A stretch of DNA of 64,000 nt from Eubacteriaceae bacterium. Lineage in GTDB: Bacteria; Bacillota; Clostridia; Lachnospirales; Lachnospiraceae. Under the pieces are notes generated by a model. The model worked only from the letters and a program-made list of their open reading frames with translations, was not told the DNA's origin and did not search any database. This document shows, in pieces, positions 33,894 through 42,425 of this stretch. The stretch covers positions 62,001 through 126,000 of the forward strand of contig CAJTDQ010000002.1 of assembly GCA_910574895.1 (NCBI GenBank). The letters run 5' to 3'. The position numbers and the translations under genes were made by a program. Positions within the stretch are counted from its first letter, which is position 1. Every line of letters begins with the position of its first letter.

Positions 33894-36395
33894 TTACCAC
33901 TTCAAATCAATTACAAGTGCTGTAGGATTTGTATAATGAAGAAGTGTACTCTGGTCATTTACATCATCATAGCAGAATCCATAAGAGAAGTTATTTACTG
34001 AATGCTGATGTAAGAATGCTGAATAGTAGTTATATGTACCATTCTTATAGTATGCACTTGGATTCTGATAATTTGCAGGGTCTGTCGCAACACCTCTGTT
34101 AAATGCTGCACAAAGCTGAGCTTCTATAACTAATTCTGTTGAAACACCTCTGTTGAAATTACCTTTTCCTTCAAGTACATCCTGAGTTGTTGGTTTATAA
34201 ACTTTATATGTTCCATTATCACCATCTTTTGTGAATACCATATGGTCTCCATTTACTTTTCCTCTGAATGTACCTGCATCACACTTAAATACTAATGTTT
34301 CTCTTGAATATTTATTCCAGAACTCATTAATATATGCATCAAAGTAAGTAGCATTTTCTTTTCCTTCATTAAATGAACCCTTACATGGAGCCATAATTCT
34401 GTCTTTATTTACAAGTGACTGCCAGATAGTCGGAGCTGATGCTTTGTATGCTGCAAAGATTTCTTCTCTTGTTCCAACATCTCCTACTGTTTTATCATAT
34501 ACGTCATAGTCACCAGGTCTGTTATCAAATCCACCCTGTCCCACTAATCGTGTAACAACCGGGAAACTAAAGAAATCAACTCTTGTTGTATTTCCCCAGT
34601 ATTCTTTATTTGTAACTGTGAACTCTGCAAATTCAAATAATACATCACTATTTGGATCTGATGGATTATTAAGGTCTGGACCTGCATATCCTACATTTCC
34701 TGCCTCATCATTGTTAAATGTAATATAAACAGGTTCACCATAACTCAAATACATTCTTCCTGATTCAATATCCGGCAGGTACACATAACTTGCTTCTGCC
34801 AATGAATGTGCAATATTAGCACACTTTCTTCCATTCTTTTCAACTGTATTTAATGCTGCACTTGCTTTAATAAGATTTCCCTTTGCATCAAGGTAACAAA
34901 TTTCATGATCCTTATCTCTTCCGATAACAATCCAATAAATCTGATCATCTCTGTATTTTCCATTTGTTCTATTGTTCAACTGTAAAAACATTCTGTCATT
35001 TCTAACCGGAATATCTGTTCTGAGCTGAGGAACATCTGTGTTTGGATTCACTATCGGTTTTGTCGGCTGTGGTTGTGTTGGTGCCTGTGTTTCCTGTTGG
35101 CTTCCACCTGTTGCCACATTAACATTCATAGTGATACGCTCTGATTCTTTAGAACCTGAAACGGTAGAAATCTCTACTGTATGATTTCCTGCTGCATAGC
35201 CTGAATATGTATAATATGCACATCCAATCTTTGATGCAACCTGTTTTCCGTCAATATATACATTATATGAGTTAACATTTCCTCTACCCCAGACAACTCC
35301 GATTGTTCCTGCTTTCGGATTGCTTACTACTGCACCAAATGGTTTTGCGATACTTGTATCAACACTCGGCGCTTTTGTTGTTGGTGCCTGTGTAACCGGA
35401 ACTGTTGGTTTTGCTGTTGTCGGTACTGTCTTTTTGCGTACAATAATAGATGACATCTGATCATTGAAATCACCACCAATCCAAGGTGTATCAGATGTAA
35501 TGATTCTTGATGCTCCCTGGAAATTGTCATCAGCATAAAGTACTGCTTCATATCCGTTCTGTACCTTTAATGATGAAAGATCGTCATTTCTGAATCCTTT
35601 TGCTTCAAGTGCTGCAATGTTATACTTTCCCTCATTTAATGCAGTAACCCTTCCACCATAATTAATATCCTGATATATATATACAACTCCTGTTTCTAAC
35701 TTTGTTGTCGTTGGCTTTGGTGTTGTAACTACCTGTGTATGTCCGCCAACTGTAATGTCAAATGATGCTTTTACTGATTCATTTGTTCCTAAAACAGTTG
35801 TAATACTAACTGTATGATTTCCTGCTGAGATATTATCAAATTCATAATAAGCACATCCTACAGCATTTGCTATAACTTTATTATCAAGATAGATGTTGTA
35901 TGTGTTAATTTCTCCACGTCCCCAAACAACACTAAAAGCATTATTTCTTGGGCTGTTTACTACTACACCAAAAGGTGCTGCAATGTTTGAACTTTCCCCC
36001 GTACTTGTCTGATTTCCAGTTACATATGACATTTCTTTGGAATCATACTGACATCCGCCTTTATTATATGTGAATGAACAGGTAATTTTATCACCTTTCT
36101 TCAATCCATTGATTGAATACTCATACTTTGTGTTGCTGCCATTCATTCCTACATTCTGTTGTGCCCCATCATTAACTTTGTAATGAACAATAACATATGC
36201 TGCATAACTGGATGCATTAAATGTTAGTTTTGTTGTACTTGCAGAAATTTCCTCCGCTGTTACTGTGTAATCTGCTGCACTTTCAACTGTTGCTGCAGCT
36301 TTTGCTTTCTGTGTGTCAGCAATGCTCATACCCGTTACTAAAAGAGCAATTGCCAATACAGAAGATAAAATCTTCTTAAACATTCTTACCTTCAT
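33894..36395 (-). CDS. Secreted beta-1,3-glucanase, GH64 with CBM56-like and crystallin-like modules
   Basis: An 833-residue secreted enzyme. The signal peptide (KILSSVLAIALLVTGMSIA) ends near AKAAA. Residues about 40-125 look like CBM56, a beta-1,3-glucan-binding module (VIVHYKVNDGAQQNVGMNG; CSFTYNKGGCQYDSKEM). Two copies of a beta-sandwich module (FGVVVNSPRNNAFSVVWGRG at about 137 and FGAVVSNPKAGTIGVVWGRG at about 350) flank a beta/gamma-crystallin-like domain (about 235-325, VYIYQDINYGGRV and LYADDNFQGASRI). Pro/Thr linkers join the parts. The C-terminal 370 residues match GH64 (LNNRTNGKYRDDQIYWIVIG; FFSFPVVTRLVG; final FCYDDVNDQSTLLHYTNPTA). Members release laminaripentaose from beta-1,3-glucan, so fungal or yeast wall glucan is the probable target. 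AGGAGGA precedes the ATG. Confidence 0.85.
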   Translation of the reverse strand: MKVRMFKKILSSVLAIALLVTGMSIADTQKAKAAATVESAADYTVTAEEISASTTKLTFNASSYAAYVIVHYKVNDGAQQNVGMNGSNTKYEYSINGLKKGDKITCSFTYNKGGCQYDSKEMSYVTGNQTSTGESSNIAAPFGVVVNSPRNNAFSVVWGRGEINTYNIYLDNKVIANAVGCAYYEFDNISAGNHTVSITTVLGTNESVKASFDITVGGHTQVVTTPKPTTTKLETGVVYIYQDINYGGRVTALNEGKYNIAALEAKGFRNDDLSSLKVQNGYEAVLYADDNFQGASRIITSDTPWIGGDFNDQMSSIIVRKKTVPTTAKPTVPVTQAPTTKAPSVDTSIAKPFGAVVSNPKAGTIGVVWGRGNVNSYNVYIDGKQVASKIGCAYYTYSGYAAGNHTVEISTVSGSKESERITMNVNVATGGSQQETQAPTQPQPTKPIVNPNTDVPQLRTDIPVRNDRMFLQLNNRTNGKYRDDQIYWIVIGRDKDHEICYLDAKGNLIKASAALNTVEKNGRKCANIAHSLAEASYVYLPDIESGRMYLSYGEPVYITFNNDEAGNVGYAGPDLNNPSDPNSDVLFEFAEFTVTNKEYWGNTTRVDFFSFPVVTRLVGQGGFDNRPGDYDVYDKTVGDVGTREEIFAAYKASAPTIWQSLVNKDRIMAPCKGSFNEGKENATYFDAYINEFWNKYSRETLVFKCDAGTFRGKVNGDHMVFTKDGDNGTYKVYKPTTQDVLEGKGNFNRGVSTELVIEAQLCAAFNRGVATDPANYQNPSAYYKNGTYNYYSAFLHQHSVNNFSYGFCYDDVNDQSTLLHYTNPTALVIDLKW

Positions 36396-36572
36396 AAAAT
36401 CCTCCTAAACTATTTTTTGTTTTTCCGTACACACATATCGTTTCATCTCTTGATGATATTGTTGTACATGATAAAAACATTTCAAAAAAGGATTAAATTT
36501 TTATAAAAGGTACAATTTTTAATAAAAGTATTTTTCGCTCTTTTTTTAGAAAGGTATCCATTTTTTATAAAT

Positions 36573-36641
36573 AAAAAAGAGGCATCCTATCTGTTCACTC
36601 ATTTTTAATGAATGTTACAGACTATTGATGCCTCTTTTATT
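36573..36641 (-). terminator. Terminator of the 36652-37260 membrane-protein gene
   Basis: Stem AAAAGAGGCATC/GATGCCTCTTTT, with an inner CATTCATT/ATGAGTG stem, ending in TTTTTTATTT on the minus strand. It lies 11 bases after the stop codon. The 36396-36572 region next to it holds AT-rich sequence presumed to carry the GH64 promoter; no clear box was found. Confidence 0.8.
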
Positions 36642-36651
36642 AATTTATATC

Positions 36652-37260
36652 CTATCTATATCTTTTTACAGTAGGTTCTAAAATACCCTTCTCAAAAACA
36701 AATATTGTAAGATAAGGAATAACGCTGCATAAACCACAAAGGATAGACAAACCTGAAACGTAAATACTTACTCCGCCAACGATAAATCCATGTGTTGCAA
36801 GTTGTCCTAATATAACAAGAAGTAATAACGAAGACATTTTAGGGACCATTCTGATTCCGCCCTTTTCTCTTAATATAAACAGTCCAAATGTCAAAATCGC
36901 AATAATTGCAGTAGCTATGTAAACGATTAAATTCGTATGGAAATATTCACTATTCAATGTTTCGTTAAACTCCTGCTTCTGTGCAAACATCATTACAAGT
37001 ATCACTACATAATAAAGAATAAATACTGCATATGATATATGAAGCAATCCGTTCAGGTTTCCCTTAATTAAAGAGATTGTAAATAGAAACATTGCTGCCA
37101 TGGCAATCAATACAATAAATCTTGGTATCGTCCATGATACTGTTCCTTTTTCAATAATATCCGTCTCCAAAAAATATACCGGTCTGTAAAACTGATAAAA
37201 TAAACACAGTTCAGACAATAAGCATAGAAGTAGCACTATTAATTCCCTTGTTCTCCTCAT
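36652..37260 (-). CDS. Hypothetical integral membrane protein
   Basis: 202 residues from the ATG at 37260, which has AGAGGG 8 bases upstream; a start 60 bases further up adds a basic, unlikely N-terminus. Six membrane segments can be seen, starting LIVLLLCLLSELCLFYQFYR and including FIVLIAMAAMFLFTISLI, YAVFILYYVVILVMMFA and LIVYIATAIIAILTFGLFIL. No known catalytic or transport motif is recognised. It is flanked by terminators, so it is a single-gene transcript. Confidence 0.6.
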   Translation of the reverse strand: MRRTRELIVLLLCLLSELCLFYQFYRPVYFLETDIIEKGTVSWTIPRFIVLIAMAAMFLFTISLIKGNLNGLLHISYAVFILYYVVILVMMFAQKQEFNETLNSEYFHTNLIVYIATAIIAILTFGLFILREKGGIRMVPKMSSLLLLVILGQLATHGFIVGGVSIYVSGLSILCGLCSVIPYLTIFVFEKGILEPTVKRYR

Positions 37261-37350
37261 ATTACCGTCCCTCTTTTCTAAATTTATCTTTATTTTACTA
37301 TATTTAGATAATTTATGCAAAAAATGTTACAATTCTATAAAATAAACTAT

Positions 37351-37390
37351 AAAAAAGATAAGACAATCGTGTTTTCGTCTTATCTTTTTC
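37351..37390. terminator. Terminator of the uvrC-crh gene block
   Basis: Stem AAAAAGATAAGAC/GTCTTATCTTTTT with a 12-base loop, 22 bases after the crh stop codon. T-tracts on both strands. Confidence 0.85.
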
Positions 37391-37411
37391 AAATTAATTT
37401 CATATGAACTT

Positions 37412-37666
37412 TTATTTATTCCCTAAATACTTTTCTATACTATCTATTGCCTGTGTTTCATCTTCACCATCAGCGGAAATTTTCACTGTCTGCCCTGGGA
37501 CAATACCTAATGCCATCATTCCCATAATACTTTTTGCATTTACTTTTTTCGTTTCAAACTCTACGTAGATTCTGCTTTCAAACTGACTTGCAACCTGAAC
37601 ACATTTTGCTACCGGGCTTGTTTCTGCTCCCTGCTTAATACCTATTGTTACATCCCTTGTTGTCAT
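37412..37666 (-). CDS. crh: Crh-like HPr protein (Ser46 kept, His15 replaced by Glu)
   Basis: An 84-residue HPr-fold protein. Ser46 and its helix are intact (VNAKSIMGMMALGI), so it can be phosphorylated by HPr kinase. The phosphocarrier site is lost: the usual GLHARPA is GAETSPV, with Glu at position 15 and Ser at 17. It cannot relay phosphate from enzyme I, like Crh of Bacillus subtilis, which has Gln15. The whiA-crh adjacency is the same as in Bacillus, and hprK lies five genes upstream in the same unit. The expected role is a CcpA corepressor or metabolic switch. Glu15 might mimic a phosphohistidine charge, which is speculation. The gene follows whiA by 21 bases. Confidence 0.85.
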   Translation of the reverse strand: MTTRDVTIGIKQGAETSPVAKCVQVASQFESRIYVEFETKKVNAKSIMGMMALGIVPGQTVKISADGEDETQAIDSIEKYLGNK

Positions 37667-37687
37667 TTAAACTTTTCCTCCTTAGGG

Positions 37688-38641
37688 TCATCCTCTTAAA
37701 TCATCTGCAATCTGACAAATCTTTCTAAGCCTGTGGTTTACACCTGATTTTCCAAGAGGAGGTTCTAACCTCTCTCCTAATTCCTGCAATGATGCATCTG
37801 GATTGTCTATGCGTATCAATGCTATATCCTGTAATTTAGGTGGAAGATACTCAATCCCTTTATTTTTTATAATATAATTGATATCCTCTATCTGCCTGAC
37901 CGAAGTCGCTACAGTTTTCTTTATATTGGCTGTCTCACAATTGACCTGTCTATTGTAATAATTACTCATACCCTTTAAGATACGAATATTCTCCATTTCC
38001 ATTAAAGAAACGTGGGCTTCCATTACGTTCAAAACGTCTACTATTCCTTCGCCTTCTTTTAGATATACCACATAACTACCTTTTCTGGCAACCATTTTTC
38101 CTTCAATATTGAATTTTTTCAACAAATTTATCAGTTGTTCCGACTTTTTATTACTATTACATTTGATTTCCAAATGATAAGACTTGTTCGGATCACTGAT
38201 AGAACCAGCCGCCATAAAAGCACCTCTTATGAAAGCACGTTTACAACAATCTTTCATAATTACAATATTATTGGTGATTGAAAAATTCTCTTCAATATCG
38301 CCTGCATCATTCATTAATTTTGTTGCCTGCAAAATCTTAATTGCTTGCTGATTGTCCGTTACAGTTAAAGTATATGTCTTTCCTATCCTTGAATATGCAT
38401 TATCTCTGATGGTAATTTCTGTGTCAATATGGAATGTCTTCCATAATAACGTTCGTACTTTGTTTGCAGTAGGTTCCGTCTCTGTTCTAACTCGAATGGC
38501 ATAATGGTTATTCTCATCAATCATTACACTGCCACACATAGAAATTAACGCTGCCAGTTCCGCAATTCTGCAATGAACTGCATTATTAACATGCTCTGCC
38601 AGTTCTTTTTTTACTTTACTTGAAAAACTCATAAAATCCAC
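37688..38641 (-). CDS. whiA: DNA-binding protein WhiA
   Basis: A 317-residue protein of the usual length. The N-terminal LAGLIDADG-like domains (FSSKVKKELAEHVN; RAFIRGAFMAAGSISDPNKS; YHLEIKCNSNKKSEQLINLL) are followed by a C-terminal sigma-4-like helix-turn-helix (LIRIDNPDASLQELGERLE; GKSGVNHRLRKICQIA). In Firmicutes it links cell division and metabolism. The start lies 3 bases after the rapZ stop. Conserved neighbours are rapZ and crh; the yvcK gene usually between rapZ and whiA is absent. Confidence 0.95.
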   Translation of the reverse strand: MDFMSFSSKVKKELAEHVNNAVHCRIAELAALISMCGSVMIDENNHYAIRVRTETEPTANKVRTLLWKTFHIDTEITIRDNAYSRIGKTYTLTVTDNQQAIKILQATKLMNDAGDIEENFSITNNIVIMKDCCKRAFIRGAFMAAGSISDPNKSYHLEIKCNSNKKSEQLINLLKKFNIEGKMVARKGSYVVYLKEGEGIVDVLNVMEAHVSLMEMENIRILKGMSNYYNRQVNCETANIKKTVATSVRQIEDINYIIKNKGIEYLPPKLQDIALIRIDNPDASLQELGERLEPPLGKSGVNHRLRKICQIADDLRG

Positions 38642-38644
38642 TTT

Positions 38645-39505
38645 CTATCTTAAAATATCTCTGTGAGCAATTCTTATGCCATAATTCGCATCTGATATGT
38701 TTAACTTCCTATACAGTTCATTTGCCACAGTCACAGACCTATGATGTCCGCCTGTACATCCAATCCCGATAACAAGCTGATTTTTTCCTTCATATATATA
38801 ATTAGGAATTAAAAATCTTATCATATCAATTAATTTATTTAAAAACTCTGTGGAAACCTCAGACTTTAAAACAAAATCCCTAACCTCCTGCTGTTCCCCT
38901 GTCTTATGCTTTAATTCCGGTATATAATACGGATTTGGCAGAAAACGTACATCAAATACTAAATCACAATCTGCCGGCACCCCATACTTAAAACCAAATG
39001 ACAGAATTGTAACAAACAGATTTTTATAATCCTGATTCAACACAAATATTTTTTCTATCTCTGTTTTCAAATCACGGACCAACAAATTACTTGTATCAAT
39101 AATATAATCCGCCTGAGTTCGCAGATAGGAAAGTTTTTTCCGTTCTGCATTGATTCCATTTTCAACACTGTCTGTCTCTCCCATAGGATGGCTTCTTCTC
39201 GTCTCTTTAAACCGTTTTATCAGCGTACTATTGCAACAATCTAAAAACAGTATTTCATAATTCTGCTCTTTCTTTTTTAATCCGGAAAGAACATCATGAA
39301 TTTTATCCAGATTTTCCCCACTCCGGATATCTACTCCGATTGCCACTTTATTCTTCTCGCTTGTCTGTGCAAACAAAAGATCTGCAAAATTTTCAATCAA
39401 ATCAACAGGAAGATTATCTACACAATAATATCCATTATCCTCAAAAATTTTTAACGCCGTAATCTTTCCTGCCCCGGACATTCCTGTGACAATAACAAAA
39501 CGCAT
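38645..39505 (-). CDS. rapZ: RapZ/YvcJ nucleotide-binding protein with altered Walker A
   Basis: A 286-residue RapZ-family protein (NGYYCVDNLPVDLIENFADL; FLDCCNSTLIKRFKETRRSH; the C-terminal GIGCTGGHHRSVTVANEL). The family binds ATP/GTP and, in enterobacteria, RNA; in Bacillus YvcJ affects competence and sugar-related regulation. The P-loop reads GMSGAGKIT: the Ser/Thr after Lys that coordinates Mg is Ile (codon ATT), with Thr one place later. This could weaken nucleotide hydrolysis. The C-terminal domain looks intact. It lies 9 bases after murB and just before whiA. Confidence 0.93.
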   Translation of the reverse strand: MRFVIVTGMSGAGKITALKIFEDNGYYCVDNLPVDLIENFADLLFAQTSEKNKVAIGVDIRSGENLDKIHDVLSGLKKKEQNYEILFLDCCNSTLIKRFKETRRSHPMGETDSVENGINAERKKLSYLRTQADYIIDTSNLLVRDLKTEIEKIFVLNQDYKNLFVTILSFGFKYGVPADCDLVFDVRFLPNPYYIPELKHKTGEQQEVRDFVLKSEVSTEFLNKLIDMIRFLIPNYIYEGKNQLVIGIGCTGGHHRSVTVANELYRKLNISDANYGIRIAHRDILR

Positions 39506-39514
39506 ATATTTCTC

Positions 39515-40405
39515 CTATATAATCTTCACTTCCGGTTCCAGTTCTACACCGAACTGTTCCTTTACTTTTTTCTGTACATCACTTATAAGCTGTAAAACCT
39601 CTGTTGCTGTTGCATTATTATAATTAATAACAAACCCGCAGTGTTTCTCTGAAACCATTGCTCCACCCACTGTATACCCCCGAAGTCCTGCATCTTCAAT
39701 CAGTTTTCCTGCGAAATATCCCTCCGGACGCTTAAAAGTACTTCCTGCACTCGGATATTCCAAAGGCTGTTTCAATTTTCTCTTCTCCATAAGAACCTGC
39801 ATAATGCCGCCAATTTCACCGGCACTTCCGATTTGGAGTCCAATACACATCTGAAGTACTATCATGCCTTTTCTGGCGATTACACTCTTCCGATAACCCA
39901 GTTCCAGGTTTTCTGCTTCTATCTTTTGAACTTCGCCGTCGCTATTTAACACTTTTACCCACTTAATAACATCCTTCATCTCTCCGCCATAAGCTCCAGC
40001 GTTCATAACAACTGCTCCGCCTACATTTCCCGGTATCCCATGGGCAAACTCAAAACCTGCCAGATCATTTTCATAAGCTGCCATTGCCACTGCCGCCAAC
40101 TTTGCCCCTGCATCTGCTACAATGTCTTCACCAATCACATCAATACTGCTCATTCTGCTGTTAATTTCAACAATAACGCCCTTATAACCTTCATCTCTTA
40201 TCAGAATATTACTGCCATTACCAATAACCATATATGGATAGTCAAATTCTTTGCATACTTTAATAATCTGAATCAACTCTTCCACACTTCCCGGTACGAT
40301 ATAAAACTCTGCCCTGCCGCCACATCGAAATGTACAATGCTTAGCCATAGGCTCATTTTGTTTCACATAATCTTCTCCAACAATACTTTTCAACTTTTCA
40401 AACAC
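39515..40405 (-). CDS. murB: UDP-N-acetylenolpyruvoylglucosamine reductase
   Basis: A 296-residue FAD enzyme that makes UDP-N-acetylmuramate, a cytoplasmic step of peptidoglycan synthesis. It has the FAD-binding domain (PMVIGNGSNILIRDEGYKG shortened: MVIGNGSNILIRDEGYKG), the GIPGNVGGAVVMNAGAYGGE motif, and the catalytic serine region AGSTFKRPEGYFAGKLIEDA typical of the type II form. It lies 29 bases after the ROK kinase gene and 9 before rapZ. Confidence 0.95.
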   Translation of the reverse strand: MFEKLKSIVGEDYVKQNEPMAKHCTFRCGGRAEFYIVPGSVEELIQIIKVCKEFDYPYMVIGNGSNILIRDEGYKGVIVEINSRMSSIDVIGEDIVADAGAKLAAVAMAAYENDLAGFEFAHGIPGNVGGAVVMNAGAYGGEMKDVIKWVKVLNSDGEVQKIEAENLELGYRKSVIARKGMIVLQMCIGLQIGSAGEIGGIMQVLMEKRKLKQPLEYPSAGSTFKRPEGYFAGKLIEDAGLRGYTVGGAMVSEKHCGFVINYNNATATEVLQLISDVQKKVKEQFGVELEPEVKII

Positions 40406-40434
40406 GATATTTACACACTCACTTTCACCACAAA

Positions 40435-41379
40435 CTATCTGACAACCAAAGCTGCTGCACCATACATTCCTGCATCATTTCCAAGCTCAGCCAAATGCAC
40501 TGCTGCATCTCCACAGGCAGTAAAACAAGTTTCTCTATATGTAGTTTTGACTGCATCTATTAAATACTCTCCTGCTTTGCTGACTCCACCGCCAATAATA
40601 AATGCTTCCGGATTGATTGTCACTGCAATATGAGCCATTGCCTTTCCAAGATAACCACCCATCTGACGAACAACTGTTTCAGCTCCTTCATCTCCTTCTT
40701 TTGCTAAATCAAAAACATCTTTTGCTGTAATGTCATTTCCATAATCTGACATTTTTGTTTCTTTGTTACCGGCAGCCATATATCTCTTAGCCAGTCTTAC
40801 CACACCGGTAGCTGATGCATATTGTTCAAGACAGCCTTTTCTTCCACATCCACAGATTTCTGTTTCTTCATCATTCATATGCATATGTCCGATTTCTCCT
40901 GCTCCGCCATTATATCCGGTCAAAATATTATTATTAATAATAACTCCACCACCAACACCGGTACCTAATGTAATCATAACAATATCATGATAATTTTTTC
41001 CGCCACCTTTCCAATTTTCTCCAAGGGCTGCTACATTCGCATCATTTCCGGCTTTCACTTTAATTCCATGAAACATTTCTGATAACTGTTCTGCTACATT
41101 GAATGTTCCCCATCCAAGGTTTACACATTGAAGAACGGTGCCATCTGCAAGTACCGGCCCTGGAAGACCAATTCCGATACCCTCTATATCATCCAGACTA
41201 ATTCCCTCTTTTACCAGTTTACCTTCTAATGCCTCACAGATATCACCCAATATTGCCTCACCGAAATTCTCTGTGTTGGTCTTAATCTCCCATTTATCTA
41301 ACATCATACCACTTGTTTCAAGAAAACCAATTTTAATTGTAGTTCCACCTACATCTACTCCAAAACAATACTTCTTCAC
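40435..41379 (-). CDS. ROK-family glucokinase
   Basis: A 314-residue sugar kinase. The ATP motif is GVDVGGTTIKIGF at the N-terminus, the ROK signature includes GNDANVAALGENWKGGG and ITLGTGVGGGVIIN, and the zinc site is present (GEIGHMHM then CGCGRKGCLEQYAS). Length and motifs fit a GlcK-type glucokinase giving glucose 6-phosphate. In this organism it could use the glucose freed by MalQ. It lies between hprK and murB, consistent with a sugar-sensing theme; no DNA-binding domain is attached, so it is not a ROK repressor. Confidence 0.88.
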   Translation of the reverse strand: MKKYCFGVDVGGTTIKIGFLETSGMMLDKWEIKTNTENFGEAILGDICEALEGKLVKEGISLDDIEGIGIGLPGPVLADGTVLQCVNLGWGTFNVAEQLSEMFHGIKVKAGNDANVAALGENWKGGGKNYHDIVMITLGTGVGGGVIINNNILTGYNGGAGEIGHMHMNDEETEICGCGRKGCLEQYASATGVVRLAKRYMAAGNKETKMSDYGNDITAKDVFDLAKEGDEGAETVVRQMGGYLGKAMAHIAVTINPEAFIIGGGVSKAGEYLIDAVKTTYRETCFTACGDAAVHLAELGNDAGMYGAAALVVR

Positions 41380-41434
41380 AATATTTCCTCCACTTTCTTA
41401 TTTTATTTGTTTCTCTCATTCTTTGTTTTTCGTA

Positions 41435-42370
41435 TTATTCATTTTCACCCATCATATTTTTCTGCACTCTGTTATATAATTCTACAGCTGCATTATACCC
41501 CATTCGTTTCTGCCTATGGTTTACGGCTGCTGCCTCAACAATAACAGCCAGATTTCGTCCCGGTCTGATAGGTATTTTATGACATACAACCTTATTTCCC
41601 AAAAACTCTGTATATCTTTCTTCTAAACACATCCGGTCATATTCTTTGTCTCTGCTCCATTCCTCTAACTGAATAACCATATCTATACTGGCAGAATCTA
41701 AAATACTCTCAACTCCAAACAGCGCTTTTACATCAATAATTCCGATTCCACGCAGTTCAATAAAATGCTTTGTTATAGCCGGAGATGTTCCTATCAGCGT
41801 CTCATCACTCACACGTCTGATTTCTACAACATCATCTGTTACCAGACGATGACCACGTTTAATTAATTCCAGAGCAGCCTCACTCTTTCCGATGCCGCTC
41901 TCTCCCATAATCAAAACGCCCTCTCCATAAACGTCAACCAGAACTCCGTGTCTGGTAATGCAGGGAGCAAGTTCTACATTCAGCCAGCGGGATAACTCCG
42001 CATTAAAGCTTGATGTGGCAGTGTCCGTAGACATAATTGGCACTCCATACTTTAATCCGGCTGAAATCAAATCGTCGTCAGGTTTATTTCCTCTACAAAG
42101 AATAAGACATGGAATTCCACTGCTCATTAATTTTTCGTAAACCCACTGCCTATTCTGCCTTTGCATATTATCAAGAAATGCACACTCAACATTTCCTATA
42201 ATCTGAACTCTTTCCTTATCAAAATGCTCAAAAAAACCCGCCAGCTGCAATGCCGGTCTGTTTACCTCCGGAATAATAATTTTTACTTCATCTGTATTAA
42301 TCTCCGGCGTATGGTTTACTAATCCATAGTTGTCTACAACCTTTGTAAAAGGAATAAAAATATCAGACAT
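41435..42370 (-). CDS. hprK: HPr kinase/phosphorylase
   Basis: 311 residues from the ATG at 42370, chosen for the AAGGAGG site 6 bases upstream; a start 27 bases earlier lacks one. The N-terminal domain is family-typical. The kinase domain has Walker A GESGIGKSEAALELIKRG (about 154), the HRLVTDDVVEIRR strand and the signature EERYTEFLGNKVVCHKIPI with RPGRNLAVIVEAAAVNHR. It phosphorylates Ser46 of HPr and Crh in response to fructose 1,6-bisphosphate and dephosphorylates them when phosphate is high. Its likely substrate Crh is encoded at the end of the same gene block. Confidence 0.96.
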   Translation of the reverse strand: MSDIFIPFTKVVDNYGLVNHTPEINTDEVKIIIPEVNRPALQLAGFFEHFDKERVQIIGNVECAFLDNMQRQNRQWVYEKLMSSGIPCLILCRGNKPDDDLISAGLKYGVPIMSTDTATSSFNAELSRWLNVELAPCITRHGVLVDVYGEGVLIMGESGIGKSEAALELIKRGHRLVTDDVVEIRRVSDETLIGTSPAITKHFIELRGIGIIDVKALFGVESILDSASIDMVIQLEEWSRDKEYDRMCLEERYTEFLGNKVVCHKIPIRPGRNLAVIVEAAAVNHRQKRMGYNAAVELYNRVQKNMMGENE

Positions 42371-42425
42371 CTCATACCTCCTTACTATATGCATCACGTT
42401 TCCTGATTCTATCTCACTTATTCTA

